Of a stretch of DNA of 64,000 bases, positions 17,642 through 26,593 are shown piece by piece; within the stretch, counting starts at the first letter, position 1, and each line of letters opens with the position of its first letter. The notes beneath the pieces are model-generated. The model was not told where the DNA came from. It was given only the letters and a program-made list of their open reading frames with translations, and made no database searches. Source of the stretch: an uncultured Subdoligranulum sp. (GTDB lineage Bacteria; Bacillota; Clostridia; Oscillospirales; Ruminococcaceae). Location of the stretch: positions 1,976,481 to 2,040,480 of the forward strand of contig NZ_OZ007030.1 of NCBI RefSeq assembly GCF_963931595.1, read 5' to 3'. The translations under genes and the position numbers were made by a program.

Positions 17642-20600
17642 TCAAAGCTCCCTTTCCGCGCTCTTTTTTTGCGCTGTCTTTTTGTGTTCCGTCTTGGGCT
17701 GGCTTTTCAGCTGCTCCATTACGGACTTTTTCTTTTCCCGTTCCTCTCGATGGACGGCTGCTGCCAAGTCCATAAGAGAAATGGGCTGACCACTGCGGGC
17801 CTGTTGTTCCAGCTGGGCCACTGTCGGCTCCTTTGGGCCGTTATTGATGATACCGTCGATCATGCCGTAATCATCTTCCACCGTCATTTCCGCATTTCTC
17901 AGCGAATTTTCCGGCAAGAAACCTTGCACCTGGGTGAAACCAACACTGTCGCAGTAATGACAGGATACCTGACCATTCTGCTTGATGGCAACGATGTCAC
18001 TGACGCTCATAGACGGGCTGTGAAAATCCACCGGCTTTTGCAGATTGAACTGCTCATACAGCCTTTCCAGCTGCTCCATAGTGCTGCCGGAACCGTCCAG
18101 AGGGGCGGTATAGATAAGGTCATAGTTACTCCGCTCTACGGACAGATTGTGCGATTGCAGCCAATCCAGATTCATAAAACGCACATTCTGCGGGTCATCC
18201 TTGCTCACCTGATAAATAGCAAAACAATTTCCCTCATGGGAAAGAAACGCCTGTTCCCGTTCCAACTGCCGATCCTGTCGTTCCAAAACTTTTTCGTGAA
18301 AGTCCGGGCTTTGCTCCCATTCCTCGCGGGACACAGCAAAGATACCGTCATGGGCGTCCAGGTCGGCAGTGTCAAAGGCCATTTCCGGGTTTTCACCCTC
18401 CTGGACGATATAAACGGTCAGGTCTCGCTCCATCAGCTCATAGGCTCGCTCTTTGGAGAGGGGCAGAAGGTCACCGTCCAGGTAGCCGCATTTCTCCAGA
18501 TCATCCTGAGTCAGTGCCGGGTCCGGCATGGGATACTCGTCCAACGCCTGCTCCTGGGCATCCGGCAGCTGGGTGGCGGCAGCTTCTGTGGTCTGCTGGC
18601 TGACCTGTTCCTGCATCTGGTGGTAAGCCGCCTCCTGCAAAGTCTCGATCATGGACAGCGGCGCATACTTGATGGACTTGCCGCCCATCCCCAGGTCCTC
18701 GCAGATATGGCTAACCGCTGTGGAACGGCCCATATCCGGCCCGTCCAACTGGCCGCCGTCCATCTGCTTCATGGTTGCCACATCGTAGAGCGTGTAGTCC
18801 CAGCCGGTGTCGCAGGGCTGAACATGAAGGTAGCTGGTATCATCCAGCACCAACAGGGCCTCCCGGTACTCGGCGCTGGGCTGGACACTTTCGGTATTTT
18901 CCGGCTCGGTCAGCTGTTCCGGTTCAGTCATCGGCACCAGCTGATCCAAGCGTCCCATAAGCTCGGCAGCTTTTTGGGTGGTTTCATCCGGTTCATCCTC
19001 GTTCACGATATTCTGGAGCCATTCGCGTACACCGCTGGCATCTCCGCTTCGGAGTGTGGCAGTCAGTTCGTGCAGTGCGTCCTCACGGCTATCTGCATTG
19101 TTCCGATACTCATAAGGGTCATAATCGAAAGTGAACTGGTCGATGTCTGCTGCCAGCTGCTCGATAGAGTCCTGCTGCGGTTCCGTGGCGGCAGTCAGGT
19201 CAATGCCGCGCTCCTTGCAGATTTCCTTGTAGTTGCGCTCGATGTCGTTAATCAGCTCGCAGGAAGTCTTGTTGATGGTCTCCAGACTGGCCCGCAGCTC
19301 CTTCAGCTCCTTGTCCTTCGACCAGGAAGCGATGTAGCCAAAACTGTTCTCGCCGGTCTGGATGCCGAAATACTGGCAAACCGCATAAGAAATGCTCTCG
19401 GCCTCCACTTCCTCGGTGTTGCGGTTCTTGGCGGCCTGTTTCACCGCCGTCAGATCTTCCTCCACTTCCAACCGCCACTCAAACCGATTCTCGTCCACAT
19501 AGCGCCAGCCTTCCTCGGCGGCGGCCTGTTCCGCCTCTGCTTCGGTGGCGAAGTCCAGACGGAAGTCATGCTTGGTGCCGCCCTCGCTCACCATCACGAT
19601 CTTCCAGGTCGGCTCCGCTTCGTACTTTTTGGGGTCGTGGAGCTTACTGTGCGCGGTCTCATGGACAGCGGCGGAAACAGTCTGCACCTCGCTCATGCCT
19701 TCCCGGATGGCGATCCGCTGCTGGTCAGAGGAGAAATAGCCGTCCATGTTCTCGGCCATCGGCTCAAACTCGATGGGAACCGGAGCCGAGCGGCGCAGAG
19801 CTTCCATGAAAGCCTCATAGTGCGGCACCGTCCCGGACAGGCTGGAGGCCAGCTCTGGCAGGGGCTTTCCGTCCGTCTGGCTCACATCGAACACCTTCAC
19901 CGGACGGAACATGGGGATTTCAATTTCTTTTTCCTCCATGACCGCCTTGCCATCCGCGTCCAGGATGGGTGCATGAGTATCCGGGTCGCGCTTCATTTCC
20001 TCGATCTTCTTTTTGTAGGGCGTGGGGGCAATGATGGTGATACCATGCTCACCCTTTTTCACATGGCGCTCAAACTGATTTTTCCACTTGTTGAACCCGG
20101 CCACCAGGGTGGCGTCCGGGCGCTGCATATAGATGAGCATGGTGTTGTTGACGGAGTAGCGGTGGAACTTGGACATGACGGACAGATAGCGCATATACTT
20201 CTCGCTCTCAAACAGTTCCTTGATACCCTGTTCAATGCCCGCTGTGATCTCTTGTAACCGTTCTCGATTGGTGGTCTTATCAGCCATGAATTTCACTCTC
20301 CTTTCCAATTTGGCTATTTCTGATTGATGTTCGGCAATCCACAGCTTTTGCTCCTCCGGGCTGTTCTCCAGAAAAAAATCCAGCAGATAGCCCACATAGT
20401 CCTTTTTCTGGATTGCCTCCATGAATCGGGGATGTGGATTTTCCTCCGGTGTTTTGGGTGTGTAGTCCGTTTCCCACTTGCGGAGCAAATGAAAGTAGTC
20501 GGCCAGGACACGAAAGGCATGGTCTCGGTCCTCCTTGAATTTCTGCGCCTCGGATTTCTGGCGGACATGGCGTCGCCGGGGAGGGGCCTGACTGTCATAA

Positions 20601-20863
20601 GCCAGGCCAAAATCCTGGGCCAGCTTCTCGGCGGCCTCTTTGGGGGACAGATTGTAGAGCCTCGCTGTGAAGTCAATCACATCGCCGGTGGCTCCGCAGC
20701 CAAAGCAATAAAAATATTCCTCGTTCAGCTTCATGCTGGGATTTTTGTCATCGTGGAAGGGACAACAGGCCATGCCGCTCCGGTTGACCTCGATTCCGTA
20801 CATCTGCGCTGCTTCTCGGACGGTGATGGACTGCTTGACAGCCTCAAAGACACTTTCAGCCAT
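17642..20863 (-). CDS. fusion of CHC2 zinc-finger (primase-type) protein and ArdC/LtrC-like YodL-DUF4316 protein
   Basis: The protein has 1073 residues. Residues 30-66 are a CHC2 primase-type zinc finger (CCPFHDDKNPSM ... YCFGCGATGDVIDF). Near 190 a new domain start is visible (MADKTTNRERLQEITAGI), which in related ICEs is the beginning of a separate gene. The ArdC-like domain follows, with a metallopeptidase motif VHETAHSKLH near 400. The C-terminal part has a YodL-like block (FAIYQVSKDD) and a DUF4316-like block (MSVSDIVAIKQNG). ArdC-like domains bind single-stranded DNA, and CHC2 domains assist priming after transfer. The uninterrupted fusion is unusual; a collapsed frame boundary is possible. 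Confidence 0.85.
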   Translation of the reverse strand: MAESVFEAVKQSITVREAAQMYGIEVNRSGMACCPFHDDKNPSMKLNEEYFYCFGCGATGDVIDFTARLYNLSPKEAAEKLAQDFGLAYDSQAPPRRRHVRQKSEAQKFKEDRDHAFRVLADYFHLLRKWETDYTPKTPEENPHPRFMEAIQKKDYVGYLLDFFLENSPEEQKLWIAEHQSEIAKLERRVKFMADKTTNRERLQEITAGIEQGIKELFESEKYMRYLSVMSKFHRYSVNNTMLIYMQRPDATLVAGFNKWKNQFERHVKKGEHGITIIAPTPYKKKIEEMKRDPDTHAPILDADGKAVMEEKEIEIPMFRPVKVFDVSQTDGKPLPELASSLSGTVPHYEAFMEALRRSAPVPIEFEPMAENMDGYFSSDQQRIAIREGMSEVQTVSAAVHETAHSKLHDPKKYEAEPTWKIVMVSEGGTKHDFRLDFATEAEAEQAAAEEGWRYVDENRFEWRLEVEEDLTAVKQAAKNRNTEEVEAESISYAVCQYFGIQTGENSFGYIASWSKDKELKELRASLETINKTSCELINDIERNYKEICKERGIDLTAATEPQQDSIEQLAADIDQFTFDYDPYEYRNNADSREDALHELTATLRSGDASGVREWLQNIVNEDEPDETTQKAAELMGRLDQLVPMTEPEQLTEPENTESVQPSAEYREALLVLDDTSYLHVQPCDTGWDYTLYDVATMKQMDGGQLDGPDMGRSTAVSHICEDLGMGGKSIKYAPLSMIETLQEAAYHQMQEQVSQQTTEAAATQLPDAQEQALDEYPMPDPALTQDDLEKCGYLDGDLLPLSKERAYELMERDLTVYIVQEGENPEMAFDTADLDAHDGIFAVSREEWEQSPDFHEKVLERQDRQLEREQAFLSHEGNCFAIYQVSKDDPQNVRFMNLDWLQSHNLSVERSNYDLIYTAPLDGSGSTMEQLERLYEQFNLQKPVDFHSPSMSVSDIVAIKQNGQVSCHYCDSVGFTQVQGFLPENSLRNAEMTVEDDYGMIDGIINNGPKEPTVAQLEQQARSGQPISLMDLAAAVHREEREKKKSVMEQLKSQPKTEHKKTAQKKSAEREL

Positions 20864-20865
20864 GC

Positions 20866-21147
20866 TTACTCATTGCCTTTCTTGGGGGTGGGCGGCCTGT
20901 ATCCGGCAGCCTTGGCCAGTTCACTGGCTGCCTTACGGCGCTCGGCGCTGTAAGGTTCCCGGACGGACACACAGCGTTTGGGAACGAGAAAGGTCTGGCG
21001 GTCCTTTTTCACAATCTGGTCCGGGTATTTCTCTGCCAGTCGCCGCAGCTTCTCCAGCAGCCGGGGGTCATGGGTATAGACCTCGGCGGTGGCTTCGGCC
21101 TGGTTGTAGAGGATGATGGTTTCCTGTTCATAGCGTGAGAGCTTCAT
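20866..21147 (-). CDS. conserved ICE protein, related to the 48364-48660 gene
   Basis: This 93-residue basic protein (MKLSRYEQETIILYNQAEATAEVYTHD...) ends PYSAERRKAASELAKAAGYRPPTPKKGNE. The THD..LLEKLRRLAEKYP and PYSAERRKAA segments recur in the 98-residue protein of guest element 2 (THNTALKKRLLAYSRRYP, PYSEERREAA), so both belong to one uncharacterised family of mobile-element proteins. It overlaps the topB stop by four bases. Confidence 0.75.
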   Translation of the reverse strand: MKLSRYEQETIILYNQAEATAEVYTHDPRLLEKLRRLAEKYPDQIVKKDRQTFLVPKRCVSVREPYSAERRKAASELAKAAGYRPPTPKKGNE

Positions 21148-23243
21148 CGTTTGCCACCTTTCTGCTGGTCAAACTCCAGCTTGAAGTTGGCGTACTGCCC
21201 ATCATCCGCCAACACCACAGTGGCATCGTAGGTCTTGCCGGTTTTCTCGGAGTACAAGCCCCTCACATGAGCGCGGCCATCTTTGAGCAGTGCCGTTACG
21301 ATGGCTTTGGTAGGTTGCTTGTGCTTCATCTCCCACCACTTGTTGTTTTTCCAAATTGCAAATTTGCAAGATTCTGTCTGACAGAAGAAGCCTTTTTGCA
21401 TTTCTGCAACCTCTCCGCCACAGCGGGGGCATTTGCCCACCACTTCGTGGGAAGGGCTGAACAAATACTCCGTTCCCTTGATAGCTTGATAGGTTCCCAC
21501 AAGTTCTTTGAGCATGGCACTAATCCCAGCCATGAAATCCTCCGGGGCCAGCTCGCCACGCTCGATCTCACCCAGCCGGTACTCCCACTCAGCAGTCAGA
21601 AGGGGCGATTGCAGCTGCTCCGGCAACACGGTGATAAGGGATACCGCGTCATGGGATGGCATGAGCTGCACGGTTTTCTTGCTCTTTTTGCGCTCCAAAA
21701 AGCCGGTGGAAACCAGCTTTTCCAGAATCCCGGCGCGGGTGGCCGGGGTCCCCAGGCCCTTGCGCTCGGCATCCTCCGGCATATCGTCCTTCCCGGCAGT
21801 CTCCATTGCGGAGAGTAGCGTATCTTCGGTGAAGTGCTTGGGCGGGGTGGTCTTGCCCTCCTTGACGGTAGCACCAGAAAGGGGCAGCGTCTGACCTTCA
21901 GACAGCTCAGGCAGAGCCTTGTCCTCGGGTTCTTTGTCCTGCTCCACATTCTTCAGCCCTGCGCGATAGGCAGCGTCCAGCGCCCGCCAGCCGTAATTTT
22001 TCACTGTGCGGCCTTTGGCAGTAAACTCCGCTCCGGCGCACTCGACAACAACGGCGGTTTCCGCAAAGGTATAGGGCTGGGCCACGGCGCACAGCAGGCG
22101 CAGAGCCACCAACTCCAGCACCGCCTTTTCGCCCACCGGCAGGCCGGACAGGTCCGCGCCCTGGAGGTTGCGGGTAGGGATCACTGCATGATGGTCGGTC
22201 ACTTTCTTGTCGTTGACAATCTGGGCGGCATTGCAGGCAATCTCCATGCCATTGGAAAAGGGCATCGCCCCGGCAGTGAGCTGGACCAGCTCCGGTAGAC
22301 TCGCCGCCATATCCGAAGTCAGATAGCGGCTGTCCGTCCGAGGGTAGGTACAGAGCTTCTTTTCATACAAATTTTGCAGGTAGTCCAGGGTTTGCTGGGC
22401 GGTGAACCCCAGCAGCCGGTTGGCGTCCCGTTGGAGGGTGGTCAGGTCATAGAGGGCGGGCGGCTTCTCGGATTTGTTTTTGCGCCCCACTTTTTTCACT
22501 GTGGCAGCCGCACCTTGGCAGGCCGTTTTCAGCTGTTGGGCGGCAGCCTTGTCTGCCATGCGCTCCCCGGAAACGGTGAAACCGGGCAGCTCCAGTGTGA
22601 CCGTGTAGAATGGCACCGGCTTGAAGGTGTCGATCTCGGCTTCTCGCTGGACAATGAGGGCCAGCGTCGGGGACATGACACGTCCGATGTTGAGGGTCCG
22701 GTGGTACAGCACGGAAAACAGCCGGGTGGCATTGATACCCACCAGCCAGTCCGCTTTGGCGCGGCAGAGGGCCGCATCCCGCAGGCCGTCATAGTCTGCA
22801 CCGGGGCGCAGGTTTGCAAAGCCCTCCCGGATGGCGGAATCCTCCATTGAGGAAATCCAGAGCCGCTTCATGGGCTTCTGGCAGCCCGCCAGCTCATAGA
22901 CGCTGCGGAAGATCAGCTCCCCCTCGCGTCCGGCGTCGCAGGCGTTTACCACTTCGGTCACATCCGGGGCGTTCATCAGCTGCTTCAGCACATCAAACTG
23001 TTTCTTCTTGTCCTTGCTCACCACCATCTGCCAGGGTTCCGGCAGAATGGGCAGATCGTCATAGCGCCACTTGGCGTAGTCCGGGTTATAAGCGTCGGCG
23101 TCGGCCAGACCAGCCAGATGGCCCACACACCAGCTGACCCGCCAGCCGCCGCCCTCCAGATAGCCGTCCTTGCGGGCGGTGGCCCCAATCACGGCGGCCA
23201 GACTTTGGGCAACGGACGGTTTCTCAGCGATCACCAGCTTCAT
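21144..23243 (-). CDS. topB: DNA topoisomerase III (type IA), ICE copy
   Basis: This 699-residue type IA topoisomerase has an N-terminal Toprim domain (MKLVIAEKPSVAQSL, DAGREGELIFRSVY), the active-site tyrosine in TYPRTDSRYLTSDM near residue 300, and a C-terminal zinc ribbon (CPRCGGEVAEMQ...CQTESCKFAIW). ICE-borne TopB is thought to resolve transfer intermediates or help plasmid-like replication. All landmarks are present. A 72-residue Cys-rich gene overlaps its 5' end by 20 bases. Confidence 0.95.
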   Translation of the reverse strand: MKLVIAEKPSVAQSLAAVIGATARKDGYLEGGGWRVSWCVGHLAGLADADAYNPDYAKWRYDDLPILPEPWQMVVSKDKKKQFDVLKQLMNAPDVTEVVNACDAGREGELIFRSVYELAGCQKPMKRLWISSMEDSAIREGFANLRPGADYDGLRDAALCRAKADWLVGINATRLFSVLYHRTLNIGRVMSPTLALIVQREAEIDTFKPVPFYTVTLELPGFTVSGERMADKAAAQQLKTACQGAAATVKKVGRKNKSEKPPALYDLTTLQRDANRLLGFTAQQTLDYLQNLYEKKLCTYPRTDSRYLTSDMAASLPELVQLTAGAMPFSNGMEIACNAAQIVNDKKVTDHHAVIPTRNLQGADLSGLPVGEKAVLELVALRLLCAVAQPYTFAETAVVVECAGAEFTAKGRTVKNYGWRALDAAYRAGLKNVEQDKEPEDKALPELSEGQTLPLSGATVKEGKTTPPKHFTEDTLLSAMETAGKDDMPEDAERKGLGTPATRAGILEKLVSTGFLERKKSKKTVQLMPSHDAVSLITVLPEQLQSPLLTAEWEYRLGEIERGELAPEDFMAGISAMLKELVGTYQAIKGTEYLFSPSHEVVGKCPRCGGEVAEMQKGFFCQTESCKFAIWKNNKWWEMKHKQPTKAIVTALLKDGRAHVRGLYSEKTGKTYDATVVLADDGQYANFKLEFDQQKGGKR

Positions 23244-23442
23244 GGTTTTTCATCCTCCTTTCCCGCAGCCATGCGGTCAGCTGCCGGTGGCAGAATCCCA
23301 CGCAGGGCTGACCGTCACGGTAATTTCCGCAGCCATAACAGGGGTGGCCGGGAGATAAAGTAGGAGGACGGGAAGTTTCCTTCCCGCCCTCCGGCCTGCG
23401 TGTCATCATGCGTTCATAGGGGCTGTCGGTGAAGCGGGTCAA
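23224..23442 (-). CDS. small cysteine-rich ICE protein
   Basis: This 72-residue protein starts at a TTG that overlaps the previous stop (TTGA), with GAGGA upstream; an internal ATG at 23409 is the alternative but lacks a ribosome binding site. It contains HPCYGCGNYRDGQPCVGFC, a four-cysteine knuckle. It overlaps topB by 20 bases. Small proteins of this type recur beside ICE topoisomerase genes; the role is unknown. Confidence 0.6.
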   Translation of the reverse strand: MTRFTDSPYERMMTRRPEGGKETSRPPTLSPGHPCYGCGNYRDGQPCVGFCHRQLTAWLRERRMKNHEAGDR

Positions 23443-24212
23443 ACCGTCTTGTCCTCGCTTTCCTCGTCGCCGCCCCCGTCAGCGTCCGGCTCGTCAGATT
23501 CCTCGGTCTCCCAGGAGTCCTCGTCCTCCTGATCGGTATCATCCTCGCCGTAGTCATAATCGTCCAAATTGTCGTTGCCCTTGGTCTTGGGTCTGCTTTT
23601 TACCAGCTTAAAGTAGGCAAAAGCGCCGCCGCCACCCATCAGAGCCAGCACCGCCAAAAGAATGGCCGGATTCAGTCCTGCGGGTTTCTGCGCCGGTTCT
23701 TCCGGTTCCGGGGTTTCTTCCGGGGTCTCCGGTTCCGGCTCCTTACCCGTGCAGGCGCTCATATTGGTGGCACACACCGGGCAGGCCGTATTCACCGCAC
23801 CGGCCACACATTTCTCCGTACAGGTACAGGTGGCGGGCTGCTCCTGGGTGGTCTGACCGTCCTCCATCAGCGCCATCAGGTCCGCCTCGTCCACCTGGTT
23901 TAAGAAGTGGACAGCGGTTTCCTTGTCCTCGTTGGCCCGGTCAATGAGGATGTAGAAGTAGTTGCCTGCCTTGGTGGTGACGGTGATGAGCTGCTTGTTG
24001 TCGCCGAAATCATCCACCAGGGCGGCGTTGCCATCCGGGGTCAGGGCCGGACTGTCCTCGGTTTCCTCCACGACCACATTGCTGTCGTTGGTGGCATCCT
24101 CCGCCGGAAGTTCTTCCGTTCCCTGGGCAAAGGCAGTCACGGAAAGGCCCATCATCAGCACCAGGGCGGCGCAGAGGGCCGAAAGGGTTTTGAAAATTTT
24201 CTTATTCTTCAT
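23439..24212 (-). CDS. DUF4366 cell-surface/membrane protein of the conjugation module
   Basis: The start is at 24212 (AGGAGGATACCGACC upstream), giving 257 residues. A signal peptide (MKNKKIFKTLSALCAALVLMMGLSVTAFA) precedes the DUF4366 domain (NKQLITVTTKAGNYFYILIDR...VHFLNQVDEADLMAL). A cysteine-rich patch (CTCTEKCVAGAVNTACPVC), a proline/glutamate stalk, one transmembrane helix (PAILLAVLALMGGGGAFAYF) and a very acidic cytoplasmic tail follow. Topology suggests an external domain anchored near the mating channel. Confidence 0.85.
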   Translation of the reverse strand: MKNKKIFKTLSALCAALVLMMGLSVTAFAQGTEELPAEDATNDSNVVVEETEDSPALTPDGNAALVDDFGDNKQLITVTTKAGNYFYILIDRANEDKETAVHFLNQVDEADLMALMEDGQTTQEQPATCTCTEKCVAGAVNTACPVCATNMSACTGKEPEPETPEETPEPEEPAQKPAGLNPAILLAVLALMGGGGAFAYFKLVKSRPKTKGNDNLDDYDYGEDDTDQEDEDSWETEESDEPDADGGGDEESEDKTV

Positions 24213-24459
24213 GGTCGGTATCCTCCTGTTCGTTGTAGTTGGCGGAGGCAGCGGCCATGCCAGGGACCGTACCACCGGAGAGCATGGCGTTCAGCTGCTC
24301 CGGGGTCAGCCGCAGGGCGCGCACCATCTGAACGATTTCCAGGTTCTCCGCCTCGGTTTTCTGCGCCTCCAGGGTTTTCAGCTTGTCCTGGTACTCCGCG
24401 ATCTTCTCGCGGACCTTGGCAATCTCCTGGTCAATGCGCTGGATTTTGTTCTTAGCCAT
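24202..24459 (-). CDS. DUF4315 coiled-coil protein
   Basis: The start is at 24459 (AAAGGAG eight bases before the ATG), giving 85 residues. The N-terminal half is a charged coiled coil (IQRIDQEIAKVREKIAEYQDKLKTLEAQKTEAENLEIVQMVRALRLTPEQLNAML), the DUF4315 signature of conjugative transposons. It overlaps the DUF4366 gene by 11 bases and follows the CHAP hydrolase gene, as in related ICEs. Function is unknown; a structural partner of the transfer channel is plausible. Confidence 0.85.
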   Translation of the reverse strand: MAKNKIQRIDQEIAKVREKIAEYQDKLKTLEAQKTEAENLEIVQMVRALRLTPEQLNAMLSGGTVPGMAAASANYNEQEDTDHEE

Positions 24460-24489
24460 TTCAATCACTCCTTTTCTCATAAATCGGCC

Positions 24490-26226
24490 TTACCAGTTCA
24501 TCAGGCCGTAGCCCTTGATGCACTCGTAGGACAGGGAATAACTCTTGATCTTGCAGGCGTCGCCAGAATTGCCCTCCACGGTGTAGACCCGGCTGCCGTC
24601 TGTGCCGACCACAAGGCCCACATGGTCGGCGCTGCCATCCAGGTCCCAGTCAAAGAAGATGGCGTCGCCGGGGGCGATATTGGCGTAATCACGCCCGCCC
24701 CATTGTCCGTGAGACTGGAACCACGGAATACCCTGGGACTGGCAGGCGGCAAAGCGCGGCTCGGACAGCCCCATCTGGCCGTAGCACCAGGACACGAAGC
24801 AGGCGCACCATTCCACACGGGAATTGAAGCCGTACCAGCTCCAGTAGGGCTGACCGCCCACATTGCCCACCTGACTTTTGGCTATGTCCACCACGGCCTG
24901 ATTGCCGGGGCGGGTGCCGTTGACGAATACCACGCCGGTCAGGTCCTCGGAGTTGCTCGTATCCGGGGAGCCGCCGCCGAAGATCAGCGGCTTGTTGCCC
25001 AGCGTCTGCCGGTACACCTGGTACATTTCCAGCTGTTCCGGGGTTAGCAGCTCCGAAGCCACGGAAGATATGGGCTTGCTGGTGAGCTTCACATTCAGAA
25101 TGTAATACTCATACGGGACTTCCTCGGTGGTCGTCTCGCCGGTCACGGAGTCCGTGGAAGTTTCGGTGCGGTATCGTATCTCCACTTCCTCGGTAAGCGT
25201 CAGTTCATACTGTGCGTCGAACACGCGCTCCAGCTCGGCCTGGGCGCTCTGCCGGGTATAGCCTTGCAGCACGGCGGACAGGTAGGCTGCCAGCTCATGG
25301 GGGTCATGCCCGATCATATCCAGGTCATAGCGGTACTCGTCATACCCCGGATGGCTGCTTTCGATGTTGTCGATCTCGGCTTGCAGCGCCGTTTCTTTGG
25401 CAGCGTAGTCGGCCTCCACCGCCACCAGCTCAGGATCATCCGACGGGTAGGTGGTGCCGGACACCACGGAACCGATACTCTGCGCCATCATGGAGCAGGA
25501 GGACATGGTGTTGAGCAGCATACAGACCAGCAGGAAGATCGCACCCGCAATCAAAAAGCCCTTTTTGTGGCGCATGACAAACGCGCCCGCTTGCTGGGCT
25601 TTCTCCTTGACCGCCTTGGCCGCCATGCCGGTGGCCTCCGCAGTCTTGGCGGTGTTCCCGACAGCTTGACCGGCGCGCTTGGCGGCAGCGTATTCCTTTT
25701 TGATGGCCTGTTTCTGCTGCCAGCGGGAGATGGGGTTGCTGGCAAGCTGGGGATTTTCCCGCAGGGACTTCTGATACAAGGCGTTCACATTGGCCTTCTC
25801 CAGCTTCTGCTCGGCCTGGGCCGCCTTGCGGTAGGGCTTCAACTTGTGGCTGCGGTAGCCTTCCCGTGCAAGCCTAACGCCGGTCTCGGCAGCCTCCTCG
25901 GACTTGTGGGCGCTCTCCACGCCCACATTGTCCTGTTCGGTCTCCCGGATTTCCTTGTGGAGCTTCCCCAGAGCGGCATTGGCGGGGGTATCCCGCACCG
26001 CATGGGACAATTTGGAGGGCGGCTTCTTCTTGTCCTCCAGCACCAGCTTGGTGGTCACTTTGCCGGTCTCCGGGTCCACCGTCTTTTGCCGGACCTGCTT
26101 TTTGGGGATTTTGGCCTGCGCCTTGTCTGCTTTGGCGGCGGCCTTGTCCGCCTTACGGATGGGCTTCTCCAGAGCCGGGTCAGCCCGTTCCTCGTCCGTA
26201 AAGCGCAGGCGCGGTTCCTTATTCAA
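24490..26226 (-). CDS. CHAP-domain cell-wall hydrolase of the type IV secretion system (VirB1-like role)
   Basis: This 578-residue protein has a long basic N-terminal cytoplasmic region rich in lysine and alanine, one transmembrane helix (GFLIAGAIFLLVCMLLNTM, near 225-243), and an extracellular part. It ends in an NlpC/P60-like CHAP domain with catalytic Cys in VEWCACFVSWC and His in ADHVGLVVG. It likely opens peptidoglycan for the mating channel. No SLT lysozyme domain is visible, although many relatives have two hydrolase domains. Confidence 0.9.
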   Translation of the reverse strand: MNKEPRLRFTDEERADPALEKPIRKADKAAAKADKAQAKIPKKQVRQKTVDPETGKVTTKLVLEDKKKPPSKLSHAVRDTPANAALGKLHKEIRETEQDNVGVESAHKSEEAAETGVRLAREGYRSHKLKPYRKAAQAEQKLEKANVNALYQKSLRENPQLASNPISRWQQKQAIKKEYAAAKRAGQAVGNTAKTAEATGMAAKAVKEKAQQAGAFVMRHKKGFLIAGAIFLLVCMLLNTMSSCSMMAQSIGSVVSGTTYPSDDPELVAVEADYAAKETALQAEIDNIESSHPGYDEYRYDLDMIGHDPHELAAYLSAVLQGYTRQSAQAELERVFDAQYELTLTEEVEIRYRTETSTDSVTGETTTEEVPYEYYILNVKLTSKPISSVASELLTPEQLEMYQVYRQTLGNKPLIFGGGSPDTSNSEDLTGVVFVNGTRPGNQAVVDIAKSQVGNVGGQPYWSWYGFNSRVEWCACFVSWCYGQMGLSEPRFAACQSQGIPWFQSHGQWGGRDYANIAPGDAIFFDWDLDGSADHVGLVVGTDGSRVYTVEGNSGDACKIKSYSLSYECIKGYGLMNW

Positions 26227-26593
26227 ACCATTCCCCCAACATGAGGGAGGCCGTCATGTAGCGCAGCTCCACATAGACGGCCAGCCCCACAGGGTCACGG
26301 GAGGGGTGCTGAAGCAGATGGGCGTAGATCTGCGCCACCACATTGGCCAGCAGCTCGGACTGCCCGCCCTCGAAGATGACGATGGCCGGGACGCCGTTCA
26401 TGGCGCACCAGATTTCCGTCAGGCGCAGCAGGCCCGCTTCGCCGTCCTCGTTCAGCTCCGCAGCCTGATCCGCCGCCGTGCGGGTCTCGCTGACGGCATC
26501 GGCCAGCTCGGTGAGCAGCTGGGTGCGCTCACCCTCCAGGGCATCGTCAAAAAACATCATGGTATTCAGTTCGGTGTTGGGTTTCATGGTCAT
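26219..26593 (-). CDS. conserved ICE protein between VirB4 and the CHAP hydrolase
   Basis: This 124-residue acidic, probably soluble protein has no recognised motif. The ATG overlaps the virB4 stop (ATGA); a second ATG six bases on has better ribosome-binding-site spacing. Its end overlaps the CHAP hydrolase start by eight bases. Its fixed place inside the secretion operon argues for a transfer-related role. Confidence 0.7.
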   Translation of the reverse strand: MTMKPNTELNTMMFFDDALEGERTQLLTELADAVSETRTAADQAAELNEDGEAGLLRLTEIWCAMNGVPAIVIFEGGQSELLANVVAQIYAHLLQHPSRDPVGLAVYVELRYMTASLMLGEWFE

